NCBI RefSeq assembly: GCF_000247815.1
Contig: NC_021677.1
Location: forward strand, 10,586,803-10,650,802
Direction of reading: 5' to 3'
Length of the DNA stretch: 64,000 nt
Source of the DNA: Ficedula albicollis
Lineage: Eukaryota; Chordata; Aves; Passeriformes; Muscicapidae
Part shown: positions 38,634 to 50,288 of the stretch, in pieces
Position numbering within the stretch: the first letter of the stretch is position 1
Layout: every line of letters starts with the position of its first letter
Notes under the pieces: generated by a model
Told to the model about the DNA's origin: nothing
Seen by the model: only the letters and a program-made list of their open reading frames with translations
Database searches by the model: none
Position numbers and translations under genes: made by a program

Positions 38634-40766
38634 TATGATAAGATTTTTGCAAAAATGAAATCAGTAATTAAAAATACAGGTGTTAAAAGCAGATTTATAT
38701 TCAATGAAACTTGATGATGCTACCTAAGATTTATCAAAAAGATGCATGTCTCTGTATTTGCATACCAATTTCTTACCATGGCAGGACCTTGGATGTGCTT
38801 CCCAGGAAAGCAGAGTAAAGATGCTCTGACACTGGGCAGTCATATTCCTACACAGAGCTGTCCAGGCTTTGAGCATTTGAGTTACTCATTAACTGTGCCC
38901 TTGATGCTGTTCTGTGGAGTGGTCTCTGTCCAGCTTCCATGTTAGCTTGCTTTAGGAGCAAGGACTTCAGTCCCACCCCCTTCTGCCTGTGAAAAGGGGA
39001 AGTGCTGCTGGCCTGGGGCTGATTGTGCCTGGAATCCTTTGGGAAGTCTGCGTGTTGTGTTTCTAAATCTGGAGCGGTGGCACGTGCAGTATAGAAATTA
39101 TTGCAGTGGTTTCTGCATTGTCAGCTGCAGCCTCACTGGGTTTGTTAGGTTCAGATATGAGCTCAGTCCCTGGGAGACTATTCCCACAACATTCACTTTC
39201 CAATGCTCAGACTCAGGCAAGCTGTCTAGAATTGGGGTTGCTCTTGAGTGCAATTAGTTAAGTTCCACCTTGGGGACAATATAAAAGTTCTTCCCAAATG
39301 GCAATAGTGTTATTAGGCTTATTGATCTATAAGAAATTTTGTCATCAGTTTGTAACCTAACAGGGTGAGGAACAGAAAACTTGAATCTCTAAGTGAAGCT
39401 GAAGGGTTGTTTTTTTGTTGGTTTGTTTTTTTCTCTTTTGTTTCTGGGCTTAGAAAGGAACGTAGTCAATTGAATTCACATCTGGTTGGCTGATTTTCTT
39501 CATGGAAAAACTCCAAATTCATTGTGAAGATTAGAGTAAGCGTTTATGGGTTTTCAGGATTTTGAATGGAATTTGAAGTATTGTGTTTTCAAGCAGTGGA
39601 CAAATCAGTTTTCTCATAGGTATTTGTTCATGTTCTAATTTTGGCATTTCTTTGTCTATTTTCTAATTTTAAAAATTGTTTTATGCTTCATGTTGTGTCT
39701 TGGGATTTCATAATCTGCTTGCTCTTTTTACAAAAATGCACACAAATTCATTGAAGTTCCTCATGACAAAAAGTTCTAATCTAAAAATTGTTGCCAAGCT
39801 AGTTGGAATCAACATATTTATCAAAAATAAGCTGCTTGTTAATGAGAGTGGAATTTGCAAATCATAAAAAATTGATGAGTGTGTTAATGTGCATGGCTTG
39901 CTTTAGAAGAGTACAAACACGCTATCGTAGGGTTGCCTTATCTTCACAATAATGGTTAACAAATGTATCTGAAAGGTCTCGTGAGCAAGATAAAGAAAAA
40001 TTGGTTAGCCTGTCAAAAGTGCTAGCCAGCTAAAAATGTATTTTCTCTCAAGCTTTCTCAATCCCCTCTATTGCATTTAAGTTCATAAATTGCAAATTAT
40101 ATCGATTTGGGATTTTTTTTTTTTTTTTGTGCAAATTCCTCTGGAATTTCAGATGTCCAGCATTGCGAAACTTCAGAGTTTTCTGTAGTTTTGGGTGGAT
40201 GTTACTGACTCGTTTCTGGCATGTCTCTGCATCTTTATTCATATCTTATTCCTATAAGTGTACTTCTTCACCAAGATGCTCAGATACTGTAATCTCCCAG
40301 TAACCTCTTCGTGATCTTCTCTGTTTGAAAACAGAAATTCTTCCTTGATTACAATTATTTCAAAATATCACCTCCCTTAGATTCATGTACTTTCTATTTT
40401 AGGTATTTGTTGTTTTAAAGTGTAAAACTGTAGAAGTTGTTGTCTGGTCCATGCATCTCTCTGCTTATACAGTAGTCAAAAATTCTTTCTGAACCTTGGT
40501 GCTGTTTCTTGCAGGCAGACCAATTAGGCAACATTATTTAATTTCACAACCCAGCCATCAGATTGATAAAAAAAATAATAAGCCTTTGTAAAACAAAACA
40601 GTTGTGTGTTAAGGATACACAAGAATGGAATGCAGATGTTACTAATGTACTTAATTACTCATTTTGATAATTGTGGTGCAAATGACAGCCACATAAAATG
40701 ATCGTGTGGTCATTTGTGAGGCTGTAATTGGTTGGTTGAAGACATGTTGTTTATTATTCTGGCTAA
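38634..40766. other. Unassigned intronic stretch
   Basis: Unique AT-rich intron with a T16 run at about 40113. No gene or transposon recognised. Confidence 0.5.
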
Positions 40767-41200
40767 AGAATCACAGGATGGGGCAGGTTGGAAGGGACCA
40801 CAGGGGTCATCTGGGGCAGCCTCCCTGCTCAAGCAGGGTCATCCCAGAGCAGCACATGGCACAGGATTGCATCCAGATGGTTCTGGAATATCTCCAGTGA
40901 GGGAGACTCCACACCCTCTCTGGGCAACCTGTTAAATGCTTTATTACTGCCCAATGAAGTTCTTCCTCATATTCAGGTGGAACTTCCTCGTGGAACAGTC
41001 TCTGCCCATTGCCTCTTGTCCTATTAAAGAAGGTAAACCTTGAGATTGGAAGTTCATTCCGTAAAGAGCCTGGACAACCTTCTGGCTTTTTTCAAGCTGT
41101 ATTGTCTTTGGTTTCAGCAGGAACTTGAATATTGTCAACAGCTTGTTGCAAAACATCATAAACCTGAAATCTAAAGACTTAACTGCAAGAAAAGCTTTCT
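40767..41200 (-). mobile_element. CR1 LINE 3' portion, antisense to SBF2
   Basis: Reverse-complement CR1: atcacaggatggggcaggtt ggaagggaccacaggggtca tctggggcagcctccctgct caagcagggtcatcccagag, then cagtgagggagactccacac cctctctgggcaacctgtt and agttcttcctcatattcagg. The part up to about 41030 is well preserved; the remainder is more decayed (aaagagcctggacaacctt). Confidence 0.92.
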
Positions 41201-43593
41201 TTGCCAGTGCCAACTGGTTTTTTTGAGGAAGACTTGAGGAGTTAATTAATATTTCTGGGGCTTTTCTCCAAGTCCTCCATGCACATCATACAGTCATTGT
41301 ATTAATTTCTCTAAAACTCTTTGTTTAGCCTTGTCAAAAGAGAAAAGCCCTCATGAGACTTTGGTTACAATATGTTAATCTAGAGACAGGGCTGCTCAGT
41401 CACTCAGGGTGCTTTCTGATTTCATTTTAATTTCCACCCTGTGTTGGGAAAGAACATTTCCAGAATTGTTTAGACCTTGTAGTGGTTCAAATAGGAGAAT
41501 ACCAACAGAGTGATGCTCTGCTGGATTGATGACCAAGTCCACGTTGTACAAATTCTCTGGTGTTGATCTGGTGCCTCCAAAATTTGGTCACCATGAAGCT
41601 ATCATAGTTGATGAAATGAACTTAAAATACCATCTTTTAAAATTCTTGTTTTCATTGTGCTTAGAAACTCAGGCAGACATCAACACAGTCAGTTCATTTT
41701 GGTCATGCTTCCATATATTTCCCTCACAATTCTGTAGGGATGTAAAGTTTTTGTTCCAATAGAGGCAGAGAATCTATTTGGTTTATATTACTGTACAAAT
41801 AGGGTATTGAGGTGTGACTAGTGCTGTAACCTTGTTCTAGAAATGATTTTTACCACTTTGTCCTTCAGTTCTCCCTTTTTTTTGTGTGTGTGGATCTTTT
41901 TCCCCTAAGGTAAGTATTAGAAAGTCTTAACTTTCTATTGAGTAGAATGAATTTTGCATCAATACTCATGCTGAAGCAGTAAATCCCTTAGAGATCATCA
42001 GGAATGGGTAAGATCACCTAAGATCCTACAATCATTTAGATCATTGTCTCCTACTGCAGCCTCTGATGTGTTGAGGGCCATTGTGGGAGGGTCTAAAGTT
42101 CCTTTTTTCCCTGTAAATTGTTTTTTCTGATACAGGAGCAGTTCCCTAGAGTTGGTGTACTCAAGGCTTACATCATGAATTTTTTTTTTTTAAATTTGGC
42201 AATTCTAAGTCTGCAACAACTTTGCCAAATCTCAAATATCTATGACCCAATTTTTCCATACTACCTATCTTGGCAATGAAAACATTTTAGAAACAATATC
42301 TGCTCGGTATTTTTGAGAATCTGGCCCTGTGTCTGTAGTGTCCAGCTGTAGCAATTAGGGAATACCTGTCAAAAGTGTCTTGTCAACACCACACAGAAAA
42401 TTGGTGGCAGGGGCACAGGGTTATGTGCTGGTTCCCAAAGCAGCAGTTGATCACCTGTGTGGTTGATCAAACACATGCACTGTTTTATCATACAAACACT
42501 TCCCTTGATTTCTTTCCTGCTTATGATTGCCCACCCATCCCTGTTTTCTTCCTTTCTTAGCAGCAGTGAATCTTCAGAGTGTTTGCTTGCTTAGCACTGG
42601 AATTAAGAAACCACCTTTATGTTTCAGAAGTGCCAACTCTCAGCAGGAATTTCAGTGATGTACAGGAAGCTCAGTGTTTATTAAATGTCAGTGTTTTCTA
42701 TCCAAATCACTTCACTCTTCTTTTATCAGATGATATGCACAGCTTTTCCTTGCTTCTTCACTTTTCTGAAGCTTCTTTTGCTCACTTTAGCACAATTACA
42801 GGTGCTGAACTTGCAAGTAAAATTGGTTTGCTGGGCAACAAGGAATTGTAAAGTCATCTTTATATTCCATCTGAATTTCCCAATTTCTATAAAATGTTTC
42901 TAATAAAACCATTACCAAGGGGATGTAGTCAGTTGTTTGGGGAGTTGAGTCATTTTCCACTCCCAGCTGTCCATTACCGGGAAGTAGTAGTATCAGTTCA
43001 TACCCTACTTTCTGGAGTTTGGAAAAGTTTCCAAATCAGTGTGGAAATATGGGATTTGAAATAGTTCTCTGGTTTTGTATGGCTTTTTGATATGCTGAAA
43101 GATGCAAACTATGTAGCTGAACATCATCTTGTCTCCTTAAACTTGTTTCGAACTAGAGTTGTGAAATATTAAAAAAAAAGAGAAAAAGGGGGGGAAGACA
43201 TTTTATGATTCTGTAATAGTTTTAGAGAAGTGCAAGCCATTAGAGCAATTGCAGACAGTTCTTGTTGCATTTAAGTAGTGTAGTAGGTCGATGACACTTT
43301 GCATGCAAAGTTGATTGGTGAAAATGGTAAGTAAAGGGGAAGTATTATGGTACAACTTTTAAATGCATACTGAAGATACATTTAATGTTACTTGAAGATT
43401 CATAGCTTTTTAATCCTAAGAATATTGGCATCAAATCACAAAGTGCATCATTAAATCTGCATTTCACTCATGAAATGTGTCTGGTAATTACACAGCTGTT
43501 AGCAAGTCATGGGGTTTATAGAAATAAGGATATGATCCAGGCTTTCTGTTTAGCATTTTTTTTCCCTTCTAGTAACTTGTTTTGCAAAACGTT
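41201..43593. other. Unassigned intronic stretch
   Basis: Unique AT-rich sequence. A short A9/G6 purine tract lies near 43170. No gene, RNA or transposon recognised. Confidence 0.5.
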
Positions 43594-43714
43594 GAGTTGC
43601 AAGCTGTCATTAGTACTGGACACTTTTTTAAGGCACATACATAACTGGCAGTAAGAGTTGCAAGATGTCATTAGTACTGGATACTTTTTTAAGGCACATA
43701 CATAACTGGCAGTA
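43594..43714. repeat. 61-bp tandem duplication
   Basis: gagttgcaag(c/a)tgtcattag ... cacatacataactggcagta occurs at 43594 and 43655, with about two differences. Confidence 0.93.
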
Positions 43715-44660
43715 TGCAAAGATCTATAATTTTATACATAATTTTCTCCCTCAGCTATAGATTTTCTACTTCACTGTGGACAGAATGTAAACTGTTAGAA
43801 ACTTGGAAGAGAGCCAGTCAGTTTAGAGATTCCCAATTTTTTTGTTTCATTCCTAATTTCAATCTTTTGAAAAACCTAAATAACTACTTTTGCAAATTTC
43901 TCCTTTTCTACTCCAAGCAAGACATTTTTCTGCTGTATTTTTTACTTTACCCTTTAAGCACAGCTTGATTTGCTGTATAAGCTGTCTTGCTGGCTGGTGC
44001 TGAACAGCTGGAAGCAAAAGTAGAAAATGGGCAGTAGAATGATAGTTTTGAGGAACAAGTGGGCTTACAGTATATTAAGAGTAACTCTAGTTTTAACTGT
44101 AACCACATTTATTGGCTGTCATGCTTTAAACATCATTGTGACTGGGGATCTGAATTAAATCATGTAGAAATAGATGCATTTTAGTTTAGAGAAAGAAGAC
44201 CTGGGGTTTTTTGGTGTTTGTTTTAAAACATGAATACATGATAGAATTTGCCACATTCTCAGTGTTGGGGTGTTTTGTTACATTTTTACCACGGAGGAAA
44301 TCAAGCGAGGAAAAGCCTTTAACAACAGAAAATTAAAGATGTTAGTGAGGATCAGACTTATTTCACCCAAGAATATTAAGCAGGTGTTCTTGAAAGCATA
44401 AAAGCCTTGAAGCATTTAGCTGAGCACAGCTGCACCTTTCTGAGTGCAGAGTCACCAGAGCAGTGGAAGAACGCCCGGACTGTCGGATCCCGTGCTGTCG
44501 TTCCAGAGGCTGGAATCACTGTTATTGTGGCTACAGGGTGTGGTCAGTGCCTAGATGTGTCCAGCATCAGGCAGCTTAAATTGTACAGAATTTTGTTATT
44601 AATGCATGTTGGAAGATCTGCATCTCGTCATCTATGACTAAAGAAGTACAAAATGTGATG
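43715..44660. other. Unassigned intronic stretch
   Basis: Unique sequence. A GC-richer patch with CpGs at about 44440-44520 (gaacgcccggactgtcggat ccc) matches no family that I recognise. Confidence 0.5.
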
Positions 44661-44913
44661 GTGGTCGTTGCTTATTGTTGAGATTTTGTGTTTGGGAGAT
44701 TTTCTGGTTTTCTTTCAGCAGCATACCAATTTCACTTTTACAAGATGAGAATGCTCTTAAGGGATTGTTCATCTCTGAGACTTAATCGGTGGTCATTGCT
44801 TGTTGTTGAGATTTTGTGTTTGGGAGATTTTCTGGTTTTCTTTCAGCAGCATACCAATTTCACTTTTACAAGATGAGAATGCTCTTAAGGGATTGTTCAT
44901 CTCTGAGACTTAA
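44661..44913. repeat. 127-bp tandem duplication containing a splice-acceptor-like tract
   Basis: Unit ggtc(g/a)ttgctt(a/g)ttgttgag ... catctctgagacttaat is present at 44661 and 44788. Each unit contains ttttctggttttctttcagc ag, a strong pyrimidine tract with CAGCAG, but no obvious donor follows at exon distance. Confidence 0.94.
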
Positions 44914-46799
44914 TATATGCCAAGAAACATCAAATAGCATTTACAATAGTAGAGGGAAAAGATGACAATTCCCTCAGGAATGAGTTATGGCTACAGCATT
45001 GCTGTCTGTGCTTTTGGGGGAATGTTTTTTGGAATGGCAGCTTTCAGTGAGACAAAAAAAATTGAGATATTGCCTATTTTATGCACTTAAGACCTGTCCA
45101 TGCAAAAATAGGAGTGCTATCCAATTTGTTTTCCTTGAATTTCTTTCTCAAGCAATAATTTTTCCAGCAGCTTTTCTGTGAGGTGTGCTATGTCCAGCTT
45201 TAAAGCAGTTTTGAAATTCCTGAATTGAGGAAAAGGTTTCAACAAGGGCATGTTAGTTGCTCTTCATAAATGAGATGCCACCAAAGTCTCTGACCAAAGT
45301 GAGCACTGTTGAAACTTAAGCTGAATTGAATTGGAAAAGGTAGTGAAGATAGTTCTTGAGCTTTCCAAATGGCTACAAAAGAAGAAAATTAATATCTGCA
45401 TCAAAAAATGTGTTATTCTGAAGTGTGAAAAAGTGTAGGGGTTTGTTAAAGGGGTAAGTAAATTCTTAGTCTAGTTTTTAAAATCTTAGCATGGCTGTCC
45501 AAGAGATAACACAAGAAATGGTTCTGCAAAGGAGTTGATGTAATTAAAGCAAAGGAAGTTGCTGAGCAGGATTTTTAAGAGAATCAGTTCAAATTATCTG
45601 CTTTAGTTCCTCAGTATAGTGAAGAACTTAGGTAATTATAAATAGAACGTAAAAGAAAGATATTTATTAGAGGTTATAAAGGAAATGGTACAAGATAAAG
45701 AAATTTTAGTGTCAGAGGTAAGTGAAGAATGGGTCAAAAAGACGTGAGTCACTGGTGACAGGAAGAGGAGGTGGTCAGCTACGGCAGAAAATTGCATTTT
45801 CTTGGATGCGGGTGGGAATACCAACTGAAAGACTGTGGATAATGACTCAAGTTTTGGTCTGCCACTCAGTCTGTAAACATGTTTATATATCCAGTTCTTA
45901 CTCCCAAGTGTTGATAGATCTTTGTACATTGCTGATATTTTTTGGATTCAAGGTAATGAAGCAGATGACATGTCTTTGACCTTTCCCTTTTTCCCTAGTG
46001 TTGCTTTTTGCCTCACTGGTTTTGAACTGTGAGATACCTGAATGAGTTGTATGGAGAGCAGGGGATGCCAGTTGTGTGCCTGGCAGCGTGGAGAGGGCTG
46101 TTCCCAGCCTTGCTATTCCATGTGACCCTTGATGGCAGCTCCTGTGCCTGGGAGGTGCTGCTTAGCTGTGGTTACAAATGAAGAGCACCAGTCTGTGAGC
46201 TCTCCCATGACCTACAGCTCCAGCAAACGTTGTCTAGATCCTGGCAGAGCTGTTCTCTCTGTTCCCTCTGCCTCATTTCGTTCTGGTTTTGTGGTATGTT
46301 TTTCTTTCCTGTATCCGGTGCTCATCCGCTGAAGTCACTTTTCGTGGGCTTCACCATTGAATTCAAATTTTTTTTTAGAAAAACGGACATATGGAGGAAT
46401 GTTTTTTAAAATGCCTCAGTAATTCCATGGTAATACCAATGAAATGTTTTCTGGTTTCGTGATGAGAAGTGATGAGAAGAGAGTTCAGAATTTTGATAAC
46501 GTAGTAGATTGTGGTAATTGCTTGGGGAAGGCTGCAAACATTTTGAGTAGGCTCGTGTGTCAGGCAACCTTTGTTTGCTGTAATGGATTCCTTTCCATAT
46601 CTGCAGGGAACAGAAAGTAAAACTAGGTCTTTAAAAATCACTGCACAGTAACAAGTAAGTCAATGTATTTGTGTGGTTTTCTTTTGAAAAACCCCTCCCC
46701 AGGTGAAGGACTTTGCATTGTTGAACTTGATGTGAACTTTATATGTGAATTGATTCTGGTCACTTTTTAAACATCACCTCCTGAAGGGCAATGGAGCAG
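44914..46799. other. Unassigned intronic stretch
   Basis: Unique intronic sequence with no recognised feature. Confidence 0.5.
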
Positions 46800-47506
46800 C
46801 AATTCCCAAATGTCACAAGTCAGGCAGATGAGGCAGAAAAGTGGCTTGGCTGAACAGGGATCTTCTCTTGGAAATAAGGCAGAAAAAGGGAAGCGTGTGC
46901 CGAGTGGAAGCGAGGTCAGGTGTCCTGGGAAGAATACAGTGGTGCTGCTTGCCACTGTAGGGAGCAAATTCTTGTGGCCAAAGCTCAGCTGGAGTTGAAG
47001 CTGGCAAGAACTGTGGAGGACAATAAAAAGAGTTTTTAGAATACATTAACAGCAGTGTGAAGATAACTGGCCCATTACAGGATGAGGATGATCACTGCAA
47101 ACAGGGCCATGGACAAGGCAGAAGTGTTTAATTCGTTCTTTGCCTTTGTCTTCAACAAGGATGATGGACCAAGGGAGCTGGAGACACAGGACTTGAGGGA
47201 ATGGCCTGAAGTTGTGTCAGGGGAGGTTTAGGTTGAATATCAGGAAAAGGTTCTTCCCCAGAGGGTGTTTGGGCACTGGAACAGCTCCCCAGGGCAGTGG
47301 TCACAGCACCAGCCTGACAGAGCTCAAGAGTGTCTGGACACTGCTCTCAGGCTCATGGGGGGACTTTTTGAGTGTCCTGTGCAGGGCCAGGAGCTGGACT
47401 TGGTGATCCTGATGGGTGGGGGGACTCTGTGCAGGGCCAGGAGCTGAACTTGGTGATCCTGATGGGTCCCTCCCAACTCAGCTCATTCCATGATTCTGTG
47501 ACATAT
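46800..47506 (+). mobile_element. CR1 LINE with large internal deletion
   Basis: The left part is CR1 ORF2 between endonuclease and reverse transcriptase. ccaaagctcagctggagttg aagctggcaagaactgtgga ggacaataaaaagag encodes KAQLELKLARTVEDNKKS, and later ggcagaagtgtttaattcgt tctttgcctttgtcttcaac encodes AEVFNSFFAFVFN. At about 47190 it jumps straight to the 3' tail (gggaatggcctgaagttgtg tcaggggagg ... tccctcccaactcagctcat), ending tgattctgtgac. The reverse transcriptase domain is missing. The tail contains a 50-bp tandem duplication. Confidence 0.88.
47381..47480. repeat. 50-bp tandem duplication inside the CR1 tail
   Basis: gcagggccaggagctg(g/a)act tggtgatcctgatgggt recurs at 47381 and 47431. 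Other CR1 copies in the window carry it once. Confidence 0.92.
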
Positions 47507-47525
47507 TCAAGAATTGAGCTCAATT

Positions 47526-47572
47526 AAAAAAAAAAAAAAAAAAGGGGGGGAATTAAAAAAAAAAAAAAAAAA
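47526..47572. repeat. A18-G7-AATT-A18 simple repeat pair
   Basis: Two runs of 18 A are separated by ggggggg and aatt, shortly after the CR1 3' end. This looks like a duplicated aatt(A)18 unit. Exact lengths depend on sequencing accuracy. Confidence 0.85.
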
Positions 47573-49893
47573 GGACATAGTTCTGGCTTTACATGGAGAA
47601 TTCTTGTTGTTCTGGGTGAAATGTAGTTTGCAGAATGAAGTGCAGTGACTTTGTGACCACTTGCTGAAATGTGTAGGTCTGTGTCCATGTCTTGAGCTCT
47701 ACATCAGTGTTTTCAAACTGTAGCAGCTGAGATTTTTAAGGACACAGTATCCTAAATACCTGGGGGGTAGGGAGTACTCCTTCATGAAGAACAGTCTGTT
47801 GGTTTCTATTTTGGTACAAATCTGTGCATAATCAAAAAGTCATTCTGGCAAATCATTCTACTCTGAGTTTATCTGAGTGGGCCAAAAGCCTTAGATAAAG
47901 AATCTACTGCCTGCTACGCTGCCCTGTAAGAAAATGAAGGACTTTCTGAAGTTGCACGGTGTTGACTAGGAAAAATGGAAATAGCAGGAAATTTTTGTGA
48001 TGTTTTACAGGGTCCTTGAATCCCTAAATACTCTGAAAGATTCCTTTTCTTCTGTGCTGCTGGAGGTTGTGCGTAGGACACTGTTGTTTGCTGTTCGAGT
48101 GTCGTAGGTCAACACATGTTTCCTGGTATGCAACTCTTGAAAGGGGGGATTTGCTTGTTTTTTGGTTCTTTTTTTTTTTTTTTTTTTTTCTAATGTAACC
48201 CATACACACATTGTCAAAGCTCATCTATTATTCTTTTAATGTTTGTCCAGTACTACATAGTTATTTTCAAATTTTCACTTGATTTGTTTGGAGTTTACAG
48301 CAAATACTTTTCATATTATTTTTCTTTCGTATGATCTGTTTCATATTTGGGAGACTGAGGAATGTAGGAAACACTGATGCACCAGGAAATGCTGCCTGCA
48401 GTGGGGTATTTCTGCTCATCTTGTATCATTTCTCCTGAGACAAACCAGTGACTGTGCTAATATTTGTAGGCAGCTTTGCAGTCCTTGCTGCTCAGACAAG
48501 ACCATCATGTCTGAGATGTTGTCATCATTGAATTTTAGTGTTACTGTGGGTGTATTACTGAGCTATATGTTGTTATTTCTCCACCAAAATATTACCAGGC
48601 ATTTTCTGTTGTTTAAAGCAAAGGCTTCAAACTTTTCATGGCCTTGTAGGTGTCAGTGTTGAACTAAAATGCATTTTAAACCTTAGGTTTCAGTCTCCTT
48701 TCAAACTAGACCATAGCAGCTGTGGTTTGCTTGGGGTAACCTCAGACAGTTTCAGAGTCTTCTAGAGATGCCTTTTGCCAATATATTAGTATTTTATTTT
48801 AGATGAGAAGAAAAATGTAAGAGCCAAAAGTAGTTCAGTGTTTCACTGAACCAGTGTAGAATTTATTTTTAGTACTTAAGAAAAATCTTGAACATTTTCA
48901 GGTGATTTTTTAATGTTGCCTGTATCATGAAAGAATAAGTAGTCATTCTTTTAAAAGAACATGCTGTCCTTTTGGATGGCTGTATTGCACAAGTGATGTC
49001 CAAGGCAAAAGAGTGGGGTTTTTTTTTTGTTTTACTTTTTATTTTTCCTGCAGATGGCTTCCTCTTGGGTATAATTTGGAATGAAATTCAGTACTGTTAA
49101 GTGTTTTGGCTCTTTATTTTATTCAAAGTATGTAAGACATTACAGATGCCTTGAAATATTTCTATTTCCTTTGTATGCTTATGGGACAATTGAAGGGAAC
49201 CCCCCATGGTTGACTAGTGTTTCTATTTTTATATATAAGAGTACCACTAACATTTGATTAATTTGGGGAAGGAAACATGTTAGTTAATTTTTTGCAATGA
49301 GAATGTGATGTTTACAATGTAATTTTCCATGTATTAATTCTTACTATTCAATAGCCTCTTCTGTGGTGTAGTAATTATTTGGTAATAATTTGACACATAC
49401 AACAATAACAATAATGTATTTTCCCCATCTCTTTTGCAGTTTAGATGATAAAGATGTGGCTTCTGTTTCTGCTCCCTGTATTTTATGAGATGATCTATAA
49501 TTGTTGTTGAGTAATGTTTGGTTTCAAAGAACAGTAAGGACAGCCCAGGTCCCTTTGGATGTAAGGGACTGGAATTACCCCCCCAGTAAAGAAGTAAAGA
49601 AAAGGCCCTTTCTGGGCATCCTGTCCCTGCAGAGGGCACTTTGATGCAGCTCAAGTGCACTGTTTACATTTTGTCTGCACTTTTTAACCCACTTGGGACT
49701 GAGGGGGAAATGCATGGTTTTTCTGAACAGTGAAGTTACCAGCTTACATTTTTCAGTTCTCTTAACATGGCATTATTTTATTTAATTACCTATACATGGT
49801 GTTAATAAGCAGTAAACCCTTTTGCAAAGATAATTTGCAAGTATAATTTGACCAATTATTTTGCATTAAGTTATGAAGACAAGATAGAATTAT
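47573..49893. other. Unassigned intronic stretch
   Basis: Unique AT-rich intron with a T21 run at 48169-48189. No gene recognised. Confidence 0.5.
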
Positions 49894-50055
49894 CTGATCT
49901 CTACCAATCCAATTGAAAAATATTTCTTTCTTCAATCTTCAATCTTCAATCCTACTCAAAACTTTCCAAGAACTAAATCCTGATCTCTACCAATCCGATT
50001 GAAAAATATTTCTTTCTTCATATACAATCCTACTCAAAACTTTCCAAGAACTAAA
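49894..50055. repeat. 86-bp tandem duplication with a heptamer expansion in unit 1
   Basis: ctgatctctaccaatcc(a/g)at tgaaaaatatttctttcttc ... caatcctactcaaaactttc caagaactaaat occurs at 49894 and 49980. The first unit has extra copies of the 7-mer cttcaat; the second has catatacaat instead. Confidence 0.93.
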
Positions 50056-50150
50056 TTTTGTGGTATGAAATGATATAATGTTTTGGATATGTTGCACACT
50101 AGCAATGAAGTTTGCTTTCTTTTTAAAACATTTCAGTTTATTTTTAAAAA

Positions 50151-50288
50151 CTTTTTCCCCCCTCTTTTTGGCTTCGGGGAGGAGACCATATGTGATACAT
50201 CAGCTTATTTAGTCTGACCCTTTTTCCCCCCTCTTTTTGGCTTCGGGGAGGAGACCATATGTGATACATCAGCTTATTTAGTCTGACC
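50151..50288. repeat. 69-bp tandem duplication
   Basis: ctttttcccccctctttttg gcttcggggaggagaccata ... gcttatttagtctgacc occurs at 50151 and 50220. The copies appear identical. Confidence 0.95.
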
